A stretch of DNA of 64,000 nt from NCBI GenBank assembly GCA_905250025.1, contig CAJNOJ010000188.1, forward strand, positions 62,001 through 126,000, read 5' to 3'. Source of the DNA: Adineta ricciae (lineage: Eukaryota; Rotifera; Eurotatoria; Adinetida; Adinetidae). The notes beneath the pieces were generated by a model. The model had not been told where the DNA came from, did not search any database, and worked only from the letters and a program-made list of their open reading frames with translations. Shown here in pieces: positions 28,911-38,781 of this stretch (positions are counted from its first letter, which is position 1; the number at the start of each line of letters is the position of its first letter). The position numbers were made by a program, and so were the translations under genes.

Positions 28911-29817
28911 TGATCGCCCATTTTGGCTGCCATTGTCACAAGTAGAACGAGGAAATAGATTGAGATGATGTTATGCGATCTAATAGCGCCACTCGTTTGT
29001 TTACTATCTAATTGTATAACATGAGTAGCGATACCACACATATTTTTCCCACGTACAATACGAATATATCCTTGCTCACCCCAAGTTTCCCCTTAAATCA
29101 CGAAAAATTATAACCAGACATTCATTTTCATAATACGCAGCCTACCCCAACTATTTTTGCATATCCAAAATGGTCTTCCTTCTTCAACACCATAACCAAC
29201 AATTTGTATCTAAGAAACTATTCAAAATACTCCGTAATAATCAGACATATTTCTTACCACATGATCCCAAATCGTCTGTTCACAATTCGACACATCATAA
29301 ACACCTTTATCATATAACATAAAACTTTCCGCGCTAGCATCTATACCGGCCCAGAGAGTAGAATCTTGAATCCAACTCAACATGGTCATTTCACTTTTGC
29401 TTGTAAGACGATTGATTGTATCGAACTAGGGCACATCAGCAATTGCGAGAGCAATGGGTAATCGAAATGAGACATACTTTAGCGTATATTGTACATTGGT
29501 TCGGATTGCATTGACGGAGAATGTCCGGATAGTCACTTTGTCGACAAATACCCGTGAGATTTTTCAGGCAATCAAATGGATCGTCAATCGTTTGACAGCA
29601 ATCATACACTCGAGCACTACTGCCCTGTACAAGCTTTTTGGTTTTGATGGCATGGAGACTTTCGATGACTTCTACGGAATGATAATGAAAGGATGAATAC
29701 GATTTGTTTCTTGTTCTTCCTAGTTACCAGTACTAACAACAGAAAGAACCATCTCTTGTATTCGACCTTGGTTTTGAACGGGCGAGATGACACCTTTCAC
29801 TCGCCAATCGAGCGATG
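28911..29817 (-). pseudogene. second copy of the cathepsin-like gene, 5'-truncated
   Basis: Equivalents of exons 2 to 6 of the gene at 25655-26937 are present with scattered substitutions; the first exon and part of the second are missing because the block ends at the N at 29818. QNQGRIQEMVLSVVSTG is the same, so the active-site Cys is missing in both copies. Confidence 0.75.
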
Positions 29818-29818
29818 N
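29818..29818. other. single-N junction 4
   Basis: The join skips from cathepsin exon 2 directly to the 3' end of the phosphotransferase-like gene, omitting about 1.5 kb relative to the first copy. Confidence 0.8.
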
Positions 29819-29998
29819 CGAATGAAAACATATCAGGAGCAATTCGAAAAACGAAAGAATATGAATGATGCTGTATCTGAAGCTATGGTTATTGTTGCTT
29901 ATCAGGATTGGTATCACGGTAGAGAACATCTACTGGAACAAGCAGAGAAAGATTTGGAACGTGATGTACAAGATTTGTTTTCACGATTTGATGTGTAA
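29819..29998 (+). pseudogene. duplicated 3' end of the APH-like gene
   Basis: It repeats 28053-28232 (RMKTYQEQF ... SRFDV stop) and the following 3' sequence. Confidence 0.85.
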
Positions 29999-30291
29999 AG
30001 TAAACGATCAGTTGATAGGAGTAAATCTTATTTGCTCGCAAAGTTACAATTTTTTTTTAAATACCCATGTACTGTATGTCTTCGAGAGAATTGTAATCAA
30101 TAGAAAACAGTGGAAAAAGTCGTTAAGATAGTTCAGAATTCAGTCGGACATTTTTTCATGCTTCATATGACTTTTATTATTCTACTTTTTGCTTGACCGT
30201 ACAGATGATGGAAAAATTTTGTATTTGACAGACAAACTACCGTACACCATGTCGGTAATAATAGATATATCACACGTAAAGTCATGGAACA

Positions 30292-31126
30292 TTAGAACAA
30301 TTTGACTTCAGAATATTGAACACGGTTTGAGTTTGAACGTTTGCTTGTAACGAGAAAGCGGTAGCTTTGATATGAAATCGAATTATTAATTGATTGTGTC
30401 ATGCCACACGTATTTCGGCCGGGATCGGTCTGAAGACCGCTACCATCCTCGTAGATGATGTTCCAGCTGAAACCATACATAAGGACCGCTCTGGTCATGC
30501 TGCTTCCCTCCAATGTCACACCAATCAGATCGCGTTCTGGAGTGTCATTAGCTGTGCAAACTTGCAATCTATAGTGATCAAGAGTGGTCCGCCTTGTAAC
30601 ACTAAATAAAAACCCGTGTTAATAGCGCAGAGATTACTTGGACCGTATGTTTTATTACATTGTCCAAAATTCAAATATTTTGTTTGGACATCAGCATCGT
30701 AGACATTCGAAGGTCGCTCAGTCCCTGGATATTGACCAATGCCTCTGCCGAGTGTTGATTCCAGACTGTCGCTACCCGCAGTTGTGTTGTATAAGGCAGT
30801 AAACTCATTGACTTTAGCAGATGATGTACTCATTTCTGTCGATGGTAATAATATTTCGGTGGTGGAAAATTGTTGTTCGAAAGTATAAAATAATGCATAA
30901 TTATAAAATAATAAATATGTGTTATTTCGTAAACAACTGAGAGTCTTGACTTGATTTGTCCTGATTAGATTGCAAACACATTCATCACATGAAGTATTTA
31001 TTGTCTCTATAAATTCATTTGTTGATAATAAGATTGTATCTGCAATGAAACAAGTTTGTACATGTGTAGTCTGCTGTGATAAAATAAAAAATAGAGTACT
31101 ATAGAAAGAAAAAGTCGAGCAAACAT
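30292..31126 (-). pseudogene. secreted discoidin-like protein, copy 1, frameshifted
   Basis: Read with two frame changes, the region gives a start MFARLFL (ATG at 31126), a Cys-rich piece (TSCDECVCNLI) and a C-terminal domain with GRGIGQYPGTERPSNVYDAD, TKYLNFG, TANDTPERDLIGVTLEGS and YRFLVTSKRSNSNRVQYSEVKLF. That pattern fits a discoidin-like beta-sandwich that binds carbohydrate or membrane. Compared with copy 2, two extra bases near the signal peptide and a one-base slip near 30575 break the frame. Either this allele is dead or the assembly has small errors. Confidence 0.5.
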
Positions 31127-31327
31127 CGTTAAATTGCCCCCGAAGTTTTTGTTCATCGAATGATCTTTCCGTGATTATTCTGAATTACTATATTTTCTTT
31201 TGAATGAGAAATATATTGTTGATTTTAACAACGATTTTGTGTAAGAAAACTGATCAGAACTCACATTTATTTTCTTATACAAAAAAAAAGAGACGCGACT
31301 ACAAACAGTAAAAGATAGAATCTTTGT

Positions 31328-31480
31328 TTAAATTTCGTCTTTCAGATGTAGAACAAATTTGTTTAACCATTTTAGTTCGTCTCGAATTTGTTTTTTGATA
31401 TTTTCAACACTGTAGTACGAATGACCTTCATTTGGAAAAGTTAATAATTGAACAGGTACTCCAAGAGTACGAAGACCACG
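31328..31480 (-). pseudogene. duplicated 3' end of the S9 peptidase gene
   Basis: It repeats the last about 50 codons of the gene at 32682-34781, including the His motif NEGHSYYS, and stops at the N at 31481. Confidence 0.8.
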
Positions 31481-31481
31481 N
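31481..31481. other. single-N junction 5
   Basis: Sequence steps back again to the 3' end of the APH-like gene. Confidence 0.8.
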
Positions 31482-31674
31482 CTTGGGTGAACAACGAATG
31501 AAAACATATCAGGAGCAATTCGAAAAACGAAAGAATATGAATGATGCTGTATCTGAAGCTATGGTTATTGTTGCTTATCAGGATTGGTATCACGGTAGAG
31601 AACATCTACTGGAACAAGCAGAGAAAGATTTGGAACGTGATGTACAAGATTTGTTTTCACGATTTGATGTGTAA
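31482..31674 (+). pseudogene. third copy of the APH-like 3' end
   Basis: It repeats LGEQRMKTYQEQF ... SRFDV stop; this is the third occurrence in 3.5 kb. Confidence 0.85.
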
Positions 31675-31956
31675 AGTAAACGATCAGTTGATGGGAGTAT
31701 AAATCTTATTCGCTCGCAAAGTTACAGTTTATTAAAAATACCCACGTACTGTTTGTCTTCGAGCGAATTGTAATCAATGGAAAGGCAGTTAAGATAGTTA
31801 AGAATTCAGTCAGACATTGTTTCATAATTCACACGACTTTTATTGTTCTACTTTTTACTTGACCGTACAGACGATGGAAAAGTTTTGTATTTGACAGGCA
31901 AACTACCGTACACCATGTCGGTAATAATAGATAAATCACACGTAAGTCATGGAACA

Positions 31957-32483
31957 TTAGAACAATTTGACTTCAGAATATTGAACACTGTTTGAGTTTG
32001 AACGTTTGCTTGTAATGAGAAAGAGGTAGCTTTGATATGAAATGGAATTATTAATTGATTGTGTCATGCTACACGTATTCCGACCGGGATGGGTTTGAAG
32101 ACCACTACCACCGTCGTAGATGATGCTTTAGCTGAAACCATACATAAGGACCACTCTGGTCATGTTACTTCCCTCCAACGTCACACTAATCGGATCGCGT
32201 TCTGGAAAACCCGTGCTCATACCGTAGAGATTACTTGGACCGTATGTTTCATTACATTGTCTAAAATTGAGATATTTTGTTTGAACATCAGCATCATAGA
32301 CATTCGAAGGTCGCTCAGTTCCTGGATATTGACCAATGCCTCTGCCGAGTGTTGTATTGTCTCTATGAATTCATTTGTTGATAATAAGATTGTATCTGCA
32401 ATGAAACCAGTTTGTACGTGTGCAGTCTGCTGTGATAAAATCAGAAATAGAGTACTAGGAAGAAAAAGTCGAGCAAACATCAT
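31957..32483 (-). pseudogene. secreted discoidin-like protein, copy 2, with two deletions
   Basis: The start (MMFARLFLPSTLFLILSQQT) is an intact signal peptide, but one deletion of roughly 250 bp joins NEFIET to the GRGIGQ region and another removes the strand before PERD. Copy 1 retains both segments. The two copies are thus broken differently. Confidence 0.55.
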
Positions 32484-32681
32484 TAAATTGCCCCCGAAGG
32501 TTTTGTTCATCGAATGATCTTTCCATGATTATTCTGAATTACTATATTTTCTTTTGAATGAGAAATATATTGTTGATTTTAACAACGATTTTGTGTAAGA
32601 AAACTGATCAGAACTCACATTTATTTTCTTATGCAAAAAAAAAGAGACGCGACTACAAATAGTAAAAGATAGAATCTTTGT

Positions 32682-34781
32682 TTAAATTTCGTCTTCCAGT
32701 TGTAGAACAAATTTGTTTAACCATTTTAGTTCGTCTCGAATTTGTTTTTTGATATTTTCAACACTGTAGTACGAATGTCCTTCATTTGGAAAAGTTAATA
32801 ATTGAACAGGTACTCCAAGAGTACGAAGACCACGCTCCAGAATATAACTTTGAAAAGCAGGAACACGTTTGTCAAGCGCGCCAGTGCTGATGTGTGTTGG
32901 TGTACGAATTTTGTTTAATTGATAAAGCGGTGATTCATTCTGATATGTACTAGCCAATTCCCACGGTGTTCCATTGAAATAAGTCGAGTAGAATGTAGGA
33001 CCATCCGTATAACCCCAATCTGTAGCTTGATCAACTATGCCAGAACAGGAGAGAGCAGCTTTGAAATCATTTCTTTGTGTAATCAACCAGTTTGTCAACG
33101 AACCACCAAAACTGCAACCACCAACAGCAAGTCGAGATGGATCAACAATGCCATCGGCAATTAATTGATCCATTCCTGAAAGAATGTCAGTTCCTGCTAC
33201 ATGATGAGGTCTTCCAATCATTCCTCCTGTAAAATCATAGCCGTATCCTGATGATCCACGATAGTTAGGCTCGAAGACTAGCCAACCTTCAGTAGCTGCA
33301 AATAATGCCCAATGAGATTGAAATGGTTCGATCTTATCTACGCTTGCATCTAGGGGACCACCGTGAATCAGAATGAGAAGAGGTAAATTTTTCGATTGAA
33401 ATTGACCAGGTGGATAATGCAATATTCCTTCTATTGTTTTACCATCATTTTTACTAGTCCAATTGTATACGATGGTTTCTGGCAGATGTCTTTCGGTAAA
33501 TAATTTATTTTCGTTAGTAATCTGTCTTGCCGACACTAGATTTTTAACATCTTGTGCACAGTAGATCTCCATAGGTCGTTGTGATGATGAGTAAACAAAA
33601 GCTAAGGCACAGTTTGGATTCGAGGACGAGGCAACCGAAGTGTAACTTCCGGGAATTCCGTCATGACGTACCCATTCTCCATCTATTGATTGTACTGAAT
33701 AGACTTGTATTTGTGTTCTCCATTGACCAAGGATATACACGCCACCATCTACTTTTGCAGTGTAATCTATGATGTGCAGTTCAGATTTTTTTCCAACACG
33801 ACGCATAGTTCCATTTTTTACATCTAATGCGTATAGCTCTTGAATAACAACATCATCATCATCGTTCATATCAATATTTATAGTAAAAAAGACAGTTTTA
33901 CCATCGCTAGACAATTGCAACTTTCGATCATCGTCTTCATCGTGTGTTAATCTGCTAATTATTGGATTATCTTTCAGATCGAGCGAATAGATTTCATTGG
34001 TTTCCACGTTTTTATTAGTCAATTCCTTGCTGATGAAAATGAACTTGTTTTCGGACGGTACAAGCAATAACTCGCGAATATGAAGTGGAATTGTTTGAAG
34101 AAGATTTGTTGTGTAAGTTATACCACCATTTGTTCCGCTAAGACGTACACTATAAAGCTTTGATTCTTTATCAGATTGTTTCAGTTCTCCTTTCAGCTTA
34201 GCTCCATTCAATTCTATATTTTGAAGTACATAAATAGTTGAAGCATTTTGAGACCATGTAACAGAAGTTGGAATTGAATATCCAAGTGGAATGAATATAA
34301 TAATACGTAATTCAATTGAATAGACAGAAAAGCCGTGTTTGAATTGATCGGATGAGTTTGCTCGACTTCCAAATGCACCAGGCAAGTTATTTGCTGTGTG
34401 GGATACGTATTTATCATATGAAACATATGTTATAAAATTACTGCTCGGTGACCATTGCGGATTTACATTTGGTTCGAGATATTTTGTGATATGGGTTGTT
34501 TCCATCGTCTGAATGTTGTACAACCATAGGCCATACGCATGATATTCAGTAATAGGCGATGGACGTTGAGTTGTATAAAGTAGATATTGACCATTGGGTG
34601 AAAATGACATGTGCAGGAAAGTTGTATAATCGAAAAATTCATCCAATGTCAACTTTTGTTTTGTTTCAGATGCAGATGCAATAGATTCATCGATCGATGG
34701 CATTGAGTCTTGCTCGATTGGTATACATAACAGTGCATTAATAATAATTGTAAAATATACAACAATGCTGAACACGAACAT
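32682..34781 (-). CDS. secreted prolyl-oligopeptidase-family (S9) serine peptidase
   Basis: One open exon of 699 residues starts with a probable signal peptide (MFVFSIVVYFTIIINALLC). Residues from about 45 to 420 have WD/beta-propeller-like repeats (LTLDEFF, SPNGQYLLYTT), and the C-terminal third is an alpha/beta hydrolase: LILIHGGP oxyanion region, catalytic Ser in GGCSFGGS near residue 557, Asp in GALDKRVP near 635 and His in NEGHSYYS near 669. This matches acylaminoacyl-peptidase/dipeptidyl-peptidase-like S9 enzymes, which release dipeptides or blocked amino acids from short peptides. The signal suggests a lysosomal or extracellular role. The catalytic set is complete and no lesion is seen. 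Confidence 0.9.
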   Translation of the reverse strand: MFVFSIVVYFTIIINALLCIPIEQDSMPSIDESIASASETKQKLTLDEFFDYTTFLHMSFSPNGQYLLYTTQRPSPITEYHAYGLWLYNIQTMETTHITKYLEPNVNPQWSPSSNFITYVSYDKYVSHTANNLPGAFGSRANSSDQFKHGFSVYSIELRIIIFIPLGYSIPTSVTWSQNASTIYVLQNIELNGAKLKGELKQSDKESKLYSVRLSGTNGGITYTTNLLQTIPLHIRELLLVPSENKFIFISKELTNKNVETNEIYSLDLKDNPIISRLTHDEDDDRKLQLSSDGKTVFFTINIDMNDDDDVVIQELYALDVKNGTMRRVGKKSELHIIDYTAKVDGGVYILGQWRTQIQVYSVQSIDGEWVRHDGIPGSYTSVASSSNPNCALAFVYSSSQRPMEIYCAQDVKNLVSARQITNENKLFTERHLPETIVYNWTSKNDGKTIEGILHYPPGQFQSKNLPLLILIHGGPLDASVDKIEPFQSHWALFAATEGWLVFEPNYRGSSGYGYDFTGGMIGRPHHVAGTDILSGMDQLIADGIVDPSRLAVGGCSFGGSLTNWLITQRNDFKAALSCSGIVDQATDWGYTDGPTFYSTYFNGTPWELASTYQNESPLYQLNKIRTPTHISTGALDKRVPAFQSYILERGLRTLGVPVQLLTFPNEGHSYYSVENIKKQIRDELKWLNKFVLQLEDEI

Positions 34782-35279
34782 CGTTGATTTTGCTTGAATT
34801 TAGCTTAAACGATTTGTAAATGATGAGATAAAAATGTCCGACTGGTTTTCTCAGACATCGGGTGGGACACTTTATATATGTTAAGGCTGGGAAGACTGGT
34901 CTAAAACGTGCTTGATGAGATACAGATAACAAATTCCATTGTATTGTACTCTGTATTCATTGCTGGAAATATTCTTGGTACACTGTGGGGAAAAGGAAAG
35001 AATTTCCTTTCCTTCTCTTCGAAAAAAAATGAAGTTTTTCACGTCGTCAATGAATTTCTTAATGGATGATTTTTTTATTAAAGTAAGATTGGCTGCCGCG
35101 TATGTTGTTATTTTTGTATACTCACTGCACTGTTATCAATGCAGGACAGCAAAAAATTTCATACTCATGCTGATACATGATGACAGTATGCGAATAAAGA
35201 TTTTATTTTGAGTCATACTTTAAAAACTCAGCATCGTTTATTTCAGTTGCGTGTTTTAGTGCAGTCAAAAAGAGACAAG
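34782..35279. other. intergenic
   Basis: It separates two divergent genes and probably holds both promoters. A frame at 34939-35211 (…VVIFVYSLHCYQCRT) faintly recalls a Ly6-type start but has no continuation. Confidence 0.35.
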
Positions 35280-36666
35280 ATGATACAGCGTAACATATGT
35301 TGTTGTTTCGCACTGCTGGTCCTCAAGTAAACATCAAAATTTGTCTTTACTCTTTGAAACATACTATTTTGACCCTAGTGTATTAGCAGTTATAACTCTG
35401 CCACAAACGTGTCATAATTTAGCTCAATACGACAAATGTTCCAGCAATCCTTTATGTGCTTGTCTACATTCTGTTTCTTCAAACGACAGCGGCATTTGTG
35501 CCTTCCGATGGACAACCTGTTCTGAACTTGACGCTTGTACAATAAATACTCATCTATGTTTTCAACCTAACCATATTTGCGTTCATCACCCTGATTGTCA
35601 GAGCCAACCATTGTGTTATCCATTATCCATGACTACTGTTGATCTATGCCCCTCTATTAGCGAAACAACCACTCCAAGTAAACAAATCGATTTTTTTTTG
35701 TAAACAAACTCGATGTGACTTGTAGCTTCAAGCTCTTCAACAGAGACCGATGAGGTCGAAATTTGTTTAACAGCAACATGGTTTACGCAAGGTATAACAG
35801 TTGCTGGTGGAAAAGGTTTTGGGGACAAATTAGATCAATTAGCTGACCCCTACGGAATTTTTCTTGATGATAATGATACAATTTACATTGCAGATCGTTC
35901 CAATCATCGTATTGTTATGTGGGAACAGAATGCTATCATGGGGCAATGGCTTGCTGGCTATAAAGAAGATAATGCACGTAGTATGCCTTTAAACATGCCT
36001 CAAGATCTTGTTGTTGATCAGAACGGGACGATGCATATAAGTGATGGAGGAAATTACCGCGTTGTTCGATGGAATCGAGGCGCACAGGAAGGTGAAGTGA
36101 TCGTTGATCACATTCAAGCAGTCGGTATTGCGCAAGACAATACCGAATCAATTTATGTGTCGGAATATGCGGACGGTCGAATAACAAAATGGAGCAAAGA
36201 TAATGATGGCCAGTTGGTTGGACAAGTGATTGCAACAAAACTGCGCCAATCGAACTTTATATTCGTCGACCGGGATCGATCAGTCTATTCAACAGGTTAT
36301 ATGGCACATCGCATAGTTAAAATAATCGAAGGGGTTGAAGAACCTCTCGTTGTTGCTGGTCAATCAGACAAATCCGGACATGATCTGCATCAACTGACAT
36401 TTCCAACTGGTGTTTTTGTTGACCATCAAGGTACTATTTATGTGGCTGATACTGATAATCATCGGATAGTACGTTGGCCAAAAGGAGCAACGTCGGGTAT
36501 TCTAATCGTAGGTGAACATGGACGAGGTTCAGCATCAGATCAATTGGCACATCCTTCTGATTTATTTCTTGATCGGCAGGGAAATTTATACGTTACTGAC
36601 ACTTTGAATAATCGTGTACAAAAATTTCTTATTGATAAAAGTTCTTGTGGTTCGAAATTGAAATAA
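35280..36666 (+). CDS. secreted Cys-rich protein with C-terminal NHL beta-propeller
   Basis: Three exons (35280-35326, 35379-35677, 35726-36666), with 52- and 48-bp introns in compatible phases, give 428 residues. The start encodes a good signal peptide (MIQRNICCCFALLVL...). Residues about 20-110 are Cys-rich (TCHNLAQYDKCSSNPLCACL, TTCSELDACT, CVHHPDCQSQPLC), followed by a short Ser/Thr linker and six or so NHL repeats (ADPYGIFLDD..IYIADRSNHRIV; FPTGVFVDHQGTIYVADTDN). NHL propellers bind proteins, carbohydrate or RNA; the signal and Cys here favour an extracellular or luminal binding protein. It precedes the kinase and the caspase-NHL gene on the same strand. Confidence 0.8.
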
Positions 36667-37108
36667 ATCCTCCTTGCCATTTTCATTATTAGCTTTGAAC
36701 TGTATTCATATCAAGTTTTCCATATGATCAGTGTCTATACTTGTGCATAGTCATAGCGGTCTAAAGCAAGGAAGTGCAAGACTCATAAACTTATTTAATG
36801 ATAAACAATTTTCTCATTTGTCAAACCATTTGTCGAAGCACATGTATGCGTGTGTTTTTTATCGTTAGAATCACTTGCGGAACTGTGATCAAATCGTCTA
36901 AATGATCTAAAAAGTATGTCAGTGATCGTCACAAAAATATTTATTCCTCAAAGCATACAGGCATAACGATATTTTCTTCCAATTTTCAAAACATGTTTAT
37001 ATCAATGAAACATCAAGGCTAATATGCGTAATATATGTTAAACAGACACTTTTATTGACTCTAACTATATAACAGACAGTATGTTGGTGTACTTGATGTT
37101 ATTTCTAG
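36667..37108. other. intergenic
   Basis: No gene or repeat recognised; it ends in a pyrimidine-rich TTTCTAG directly before the kinase ATG, so a noncoding 5' exon upstream is possible. Confidence 0.4.
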
Positions 37109-38449
37109 ATGCTTTCCCATCAACTGTTCTCTAAAAAGCCAGTACATTCAAATCAAACTCATAGTATTAATGGTGAATTGTATACTTTGCTAAGTCGAAT
37201 AGGCCACGGATCGTATGGATCTGTATGGAAATCTGTAACACCAAAGGGTATGAGTATTTTCTTGTTTTCATTTATCTGTAAGGTTTGTGTCATATCCATG
37301 CGATATGATCAACTTTTTCTGTACAAGAATCTGTTGAGTGCCTTATTTCGAGAAATAAACAAGACAGTCGCCGTTCATCAGATCTAATAGATCGTTTTGC
37401 CGTATAATCTATTTTTGCAAATTACAGACGGTAGATAGTTCACCCAAAGTATGCTGAAATATTTCAGCACCGTTGTTTCTACCTATTCTGAAAAACAACG
37501 TCAAAGAGCAATTACACGTGCAAAAGAATAGTTCGAAGTTTAACTTTCGTTCGTACATCAGACCTGCTTGACTTGTTTAGGTAAATATTATGCTGTGAAA
37601 GTGTTTGAATTCAATCATGCACAAAATCCTCTTGCTTCGGATGATCGACTGAGCTCTTTTAAAACTGAAGTTAAAATGGGTAAAAAACTTCATGATGAAA
37701 CCGAGCACGTTGTAACAATGTGCGGGTATGAATATAGTCCACGATACGGGGTGGGTTTTATTGCAATGGAATTGGGCAGCGAATCATTAGTTGATCGAGT
37801 TAGAAATCTTCATCAAACACATTCAAAATCGCCGATGTTCGATTACTATGATTACATTTCGCTAAGAGATCAACAGAATATATGGTGTCAATTAGTCAAT
37901 ATCATTCTTGCTCTTCACCAGTATGGCGTAGTAAGTTAAAGTTGATGTAGATCATTTGTAGAACAATGTTCGACCTACCAAAAACATTTCATAATAGATC
38001 CACCGTGATCTCAAACCAGCGAACCTATTGTTTTTCGGACCTACCTTGAAAGTGATTGATTTTGGTATGGCGCAAGACGAATTTGTAGGGTAAATTTCAT
38101 TTTCTTTTCTTCATTTGTCACTCACCGTCTTCTTTTATACAGATTTAGTCCACATCAGAGAATAGGCGGTACTCGTCCTTACAGTGCACCCGAATGTTTC
38201 ACAGGTCAAGCGCTAATCACTCCAAAAGCCGATGTATGGTCCGTGGGTGCCATTTTATATTATCTAACTTATGGCAAAGCACCGGTATTCGAAAGCCCAC
38301 GGCCACCGTTCGGCGTTTTACCTACTCGCTCTCGCCACATTCAGGAGATTCTTGAACATTGCCTTCGACCAGTTGCGTCTCGACGGCCAGATCATCAATC
38401 ACTTGCTCAACATCCTTTCACAAGACCTTTTAAGAGATACTTAAAGTGA
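37109..38449 (+). CDS. protein kinase, Mps1/TTK-like catalytic domain
   Basis: Exons 37109-37247, 37581-37930, 37998-38089 and 38143-38449 join in phase to 295 residues, little more than a kinase domain. All key motifs are present: IGHGSYGSVW (G-loop), YYAVKVF (Lys), IHRDLKPANLL (HRD), VIDFGMA (DFG), GGTRPYSAPE (APE) and DVWSVGAILYYLTYGKAP, the last being typical of Mps1/TTK. Mps1 is a spindle-checkpoint kinase, but this protein lacks the long N-terminal localisation region and may do something else. The first intron (333 bp) is far longer than the others. Confidence 0.8.
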
Positions 38450-38781
38450 TTGTATATGATATTTTTGATATAGATAAAATTAGAAAATTTATTGGAATTT
38501 AAACATAATTTACACATAGCGATTTATAACGTATACACTCGAATGATTTTAGAAGTATAAATCCTTGGCGATATTGACGTAGACCTATGAATAAAACAAC
38601 ACTATGCAATAATAATTTAAAGTGTTGACAACGTTCTTGTCGTTCTCTTAACAAATTTTGAAATTTTATCTTTTAGCAACATACCTTTATCTCGAAGACA
38701 AAGCGTATGTTGGAAGATTACGTCAACTGAAATCTGACTTCAACAAGATGTTCTGGTTTTAGATAGAAATTTGTTTTTACT
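38450..38781. other. intergenic
   Basis: Short A+T-rich spacer between the kinase and the caspase-like gene; nothing recognised. Confidence 0.4.
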
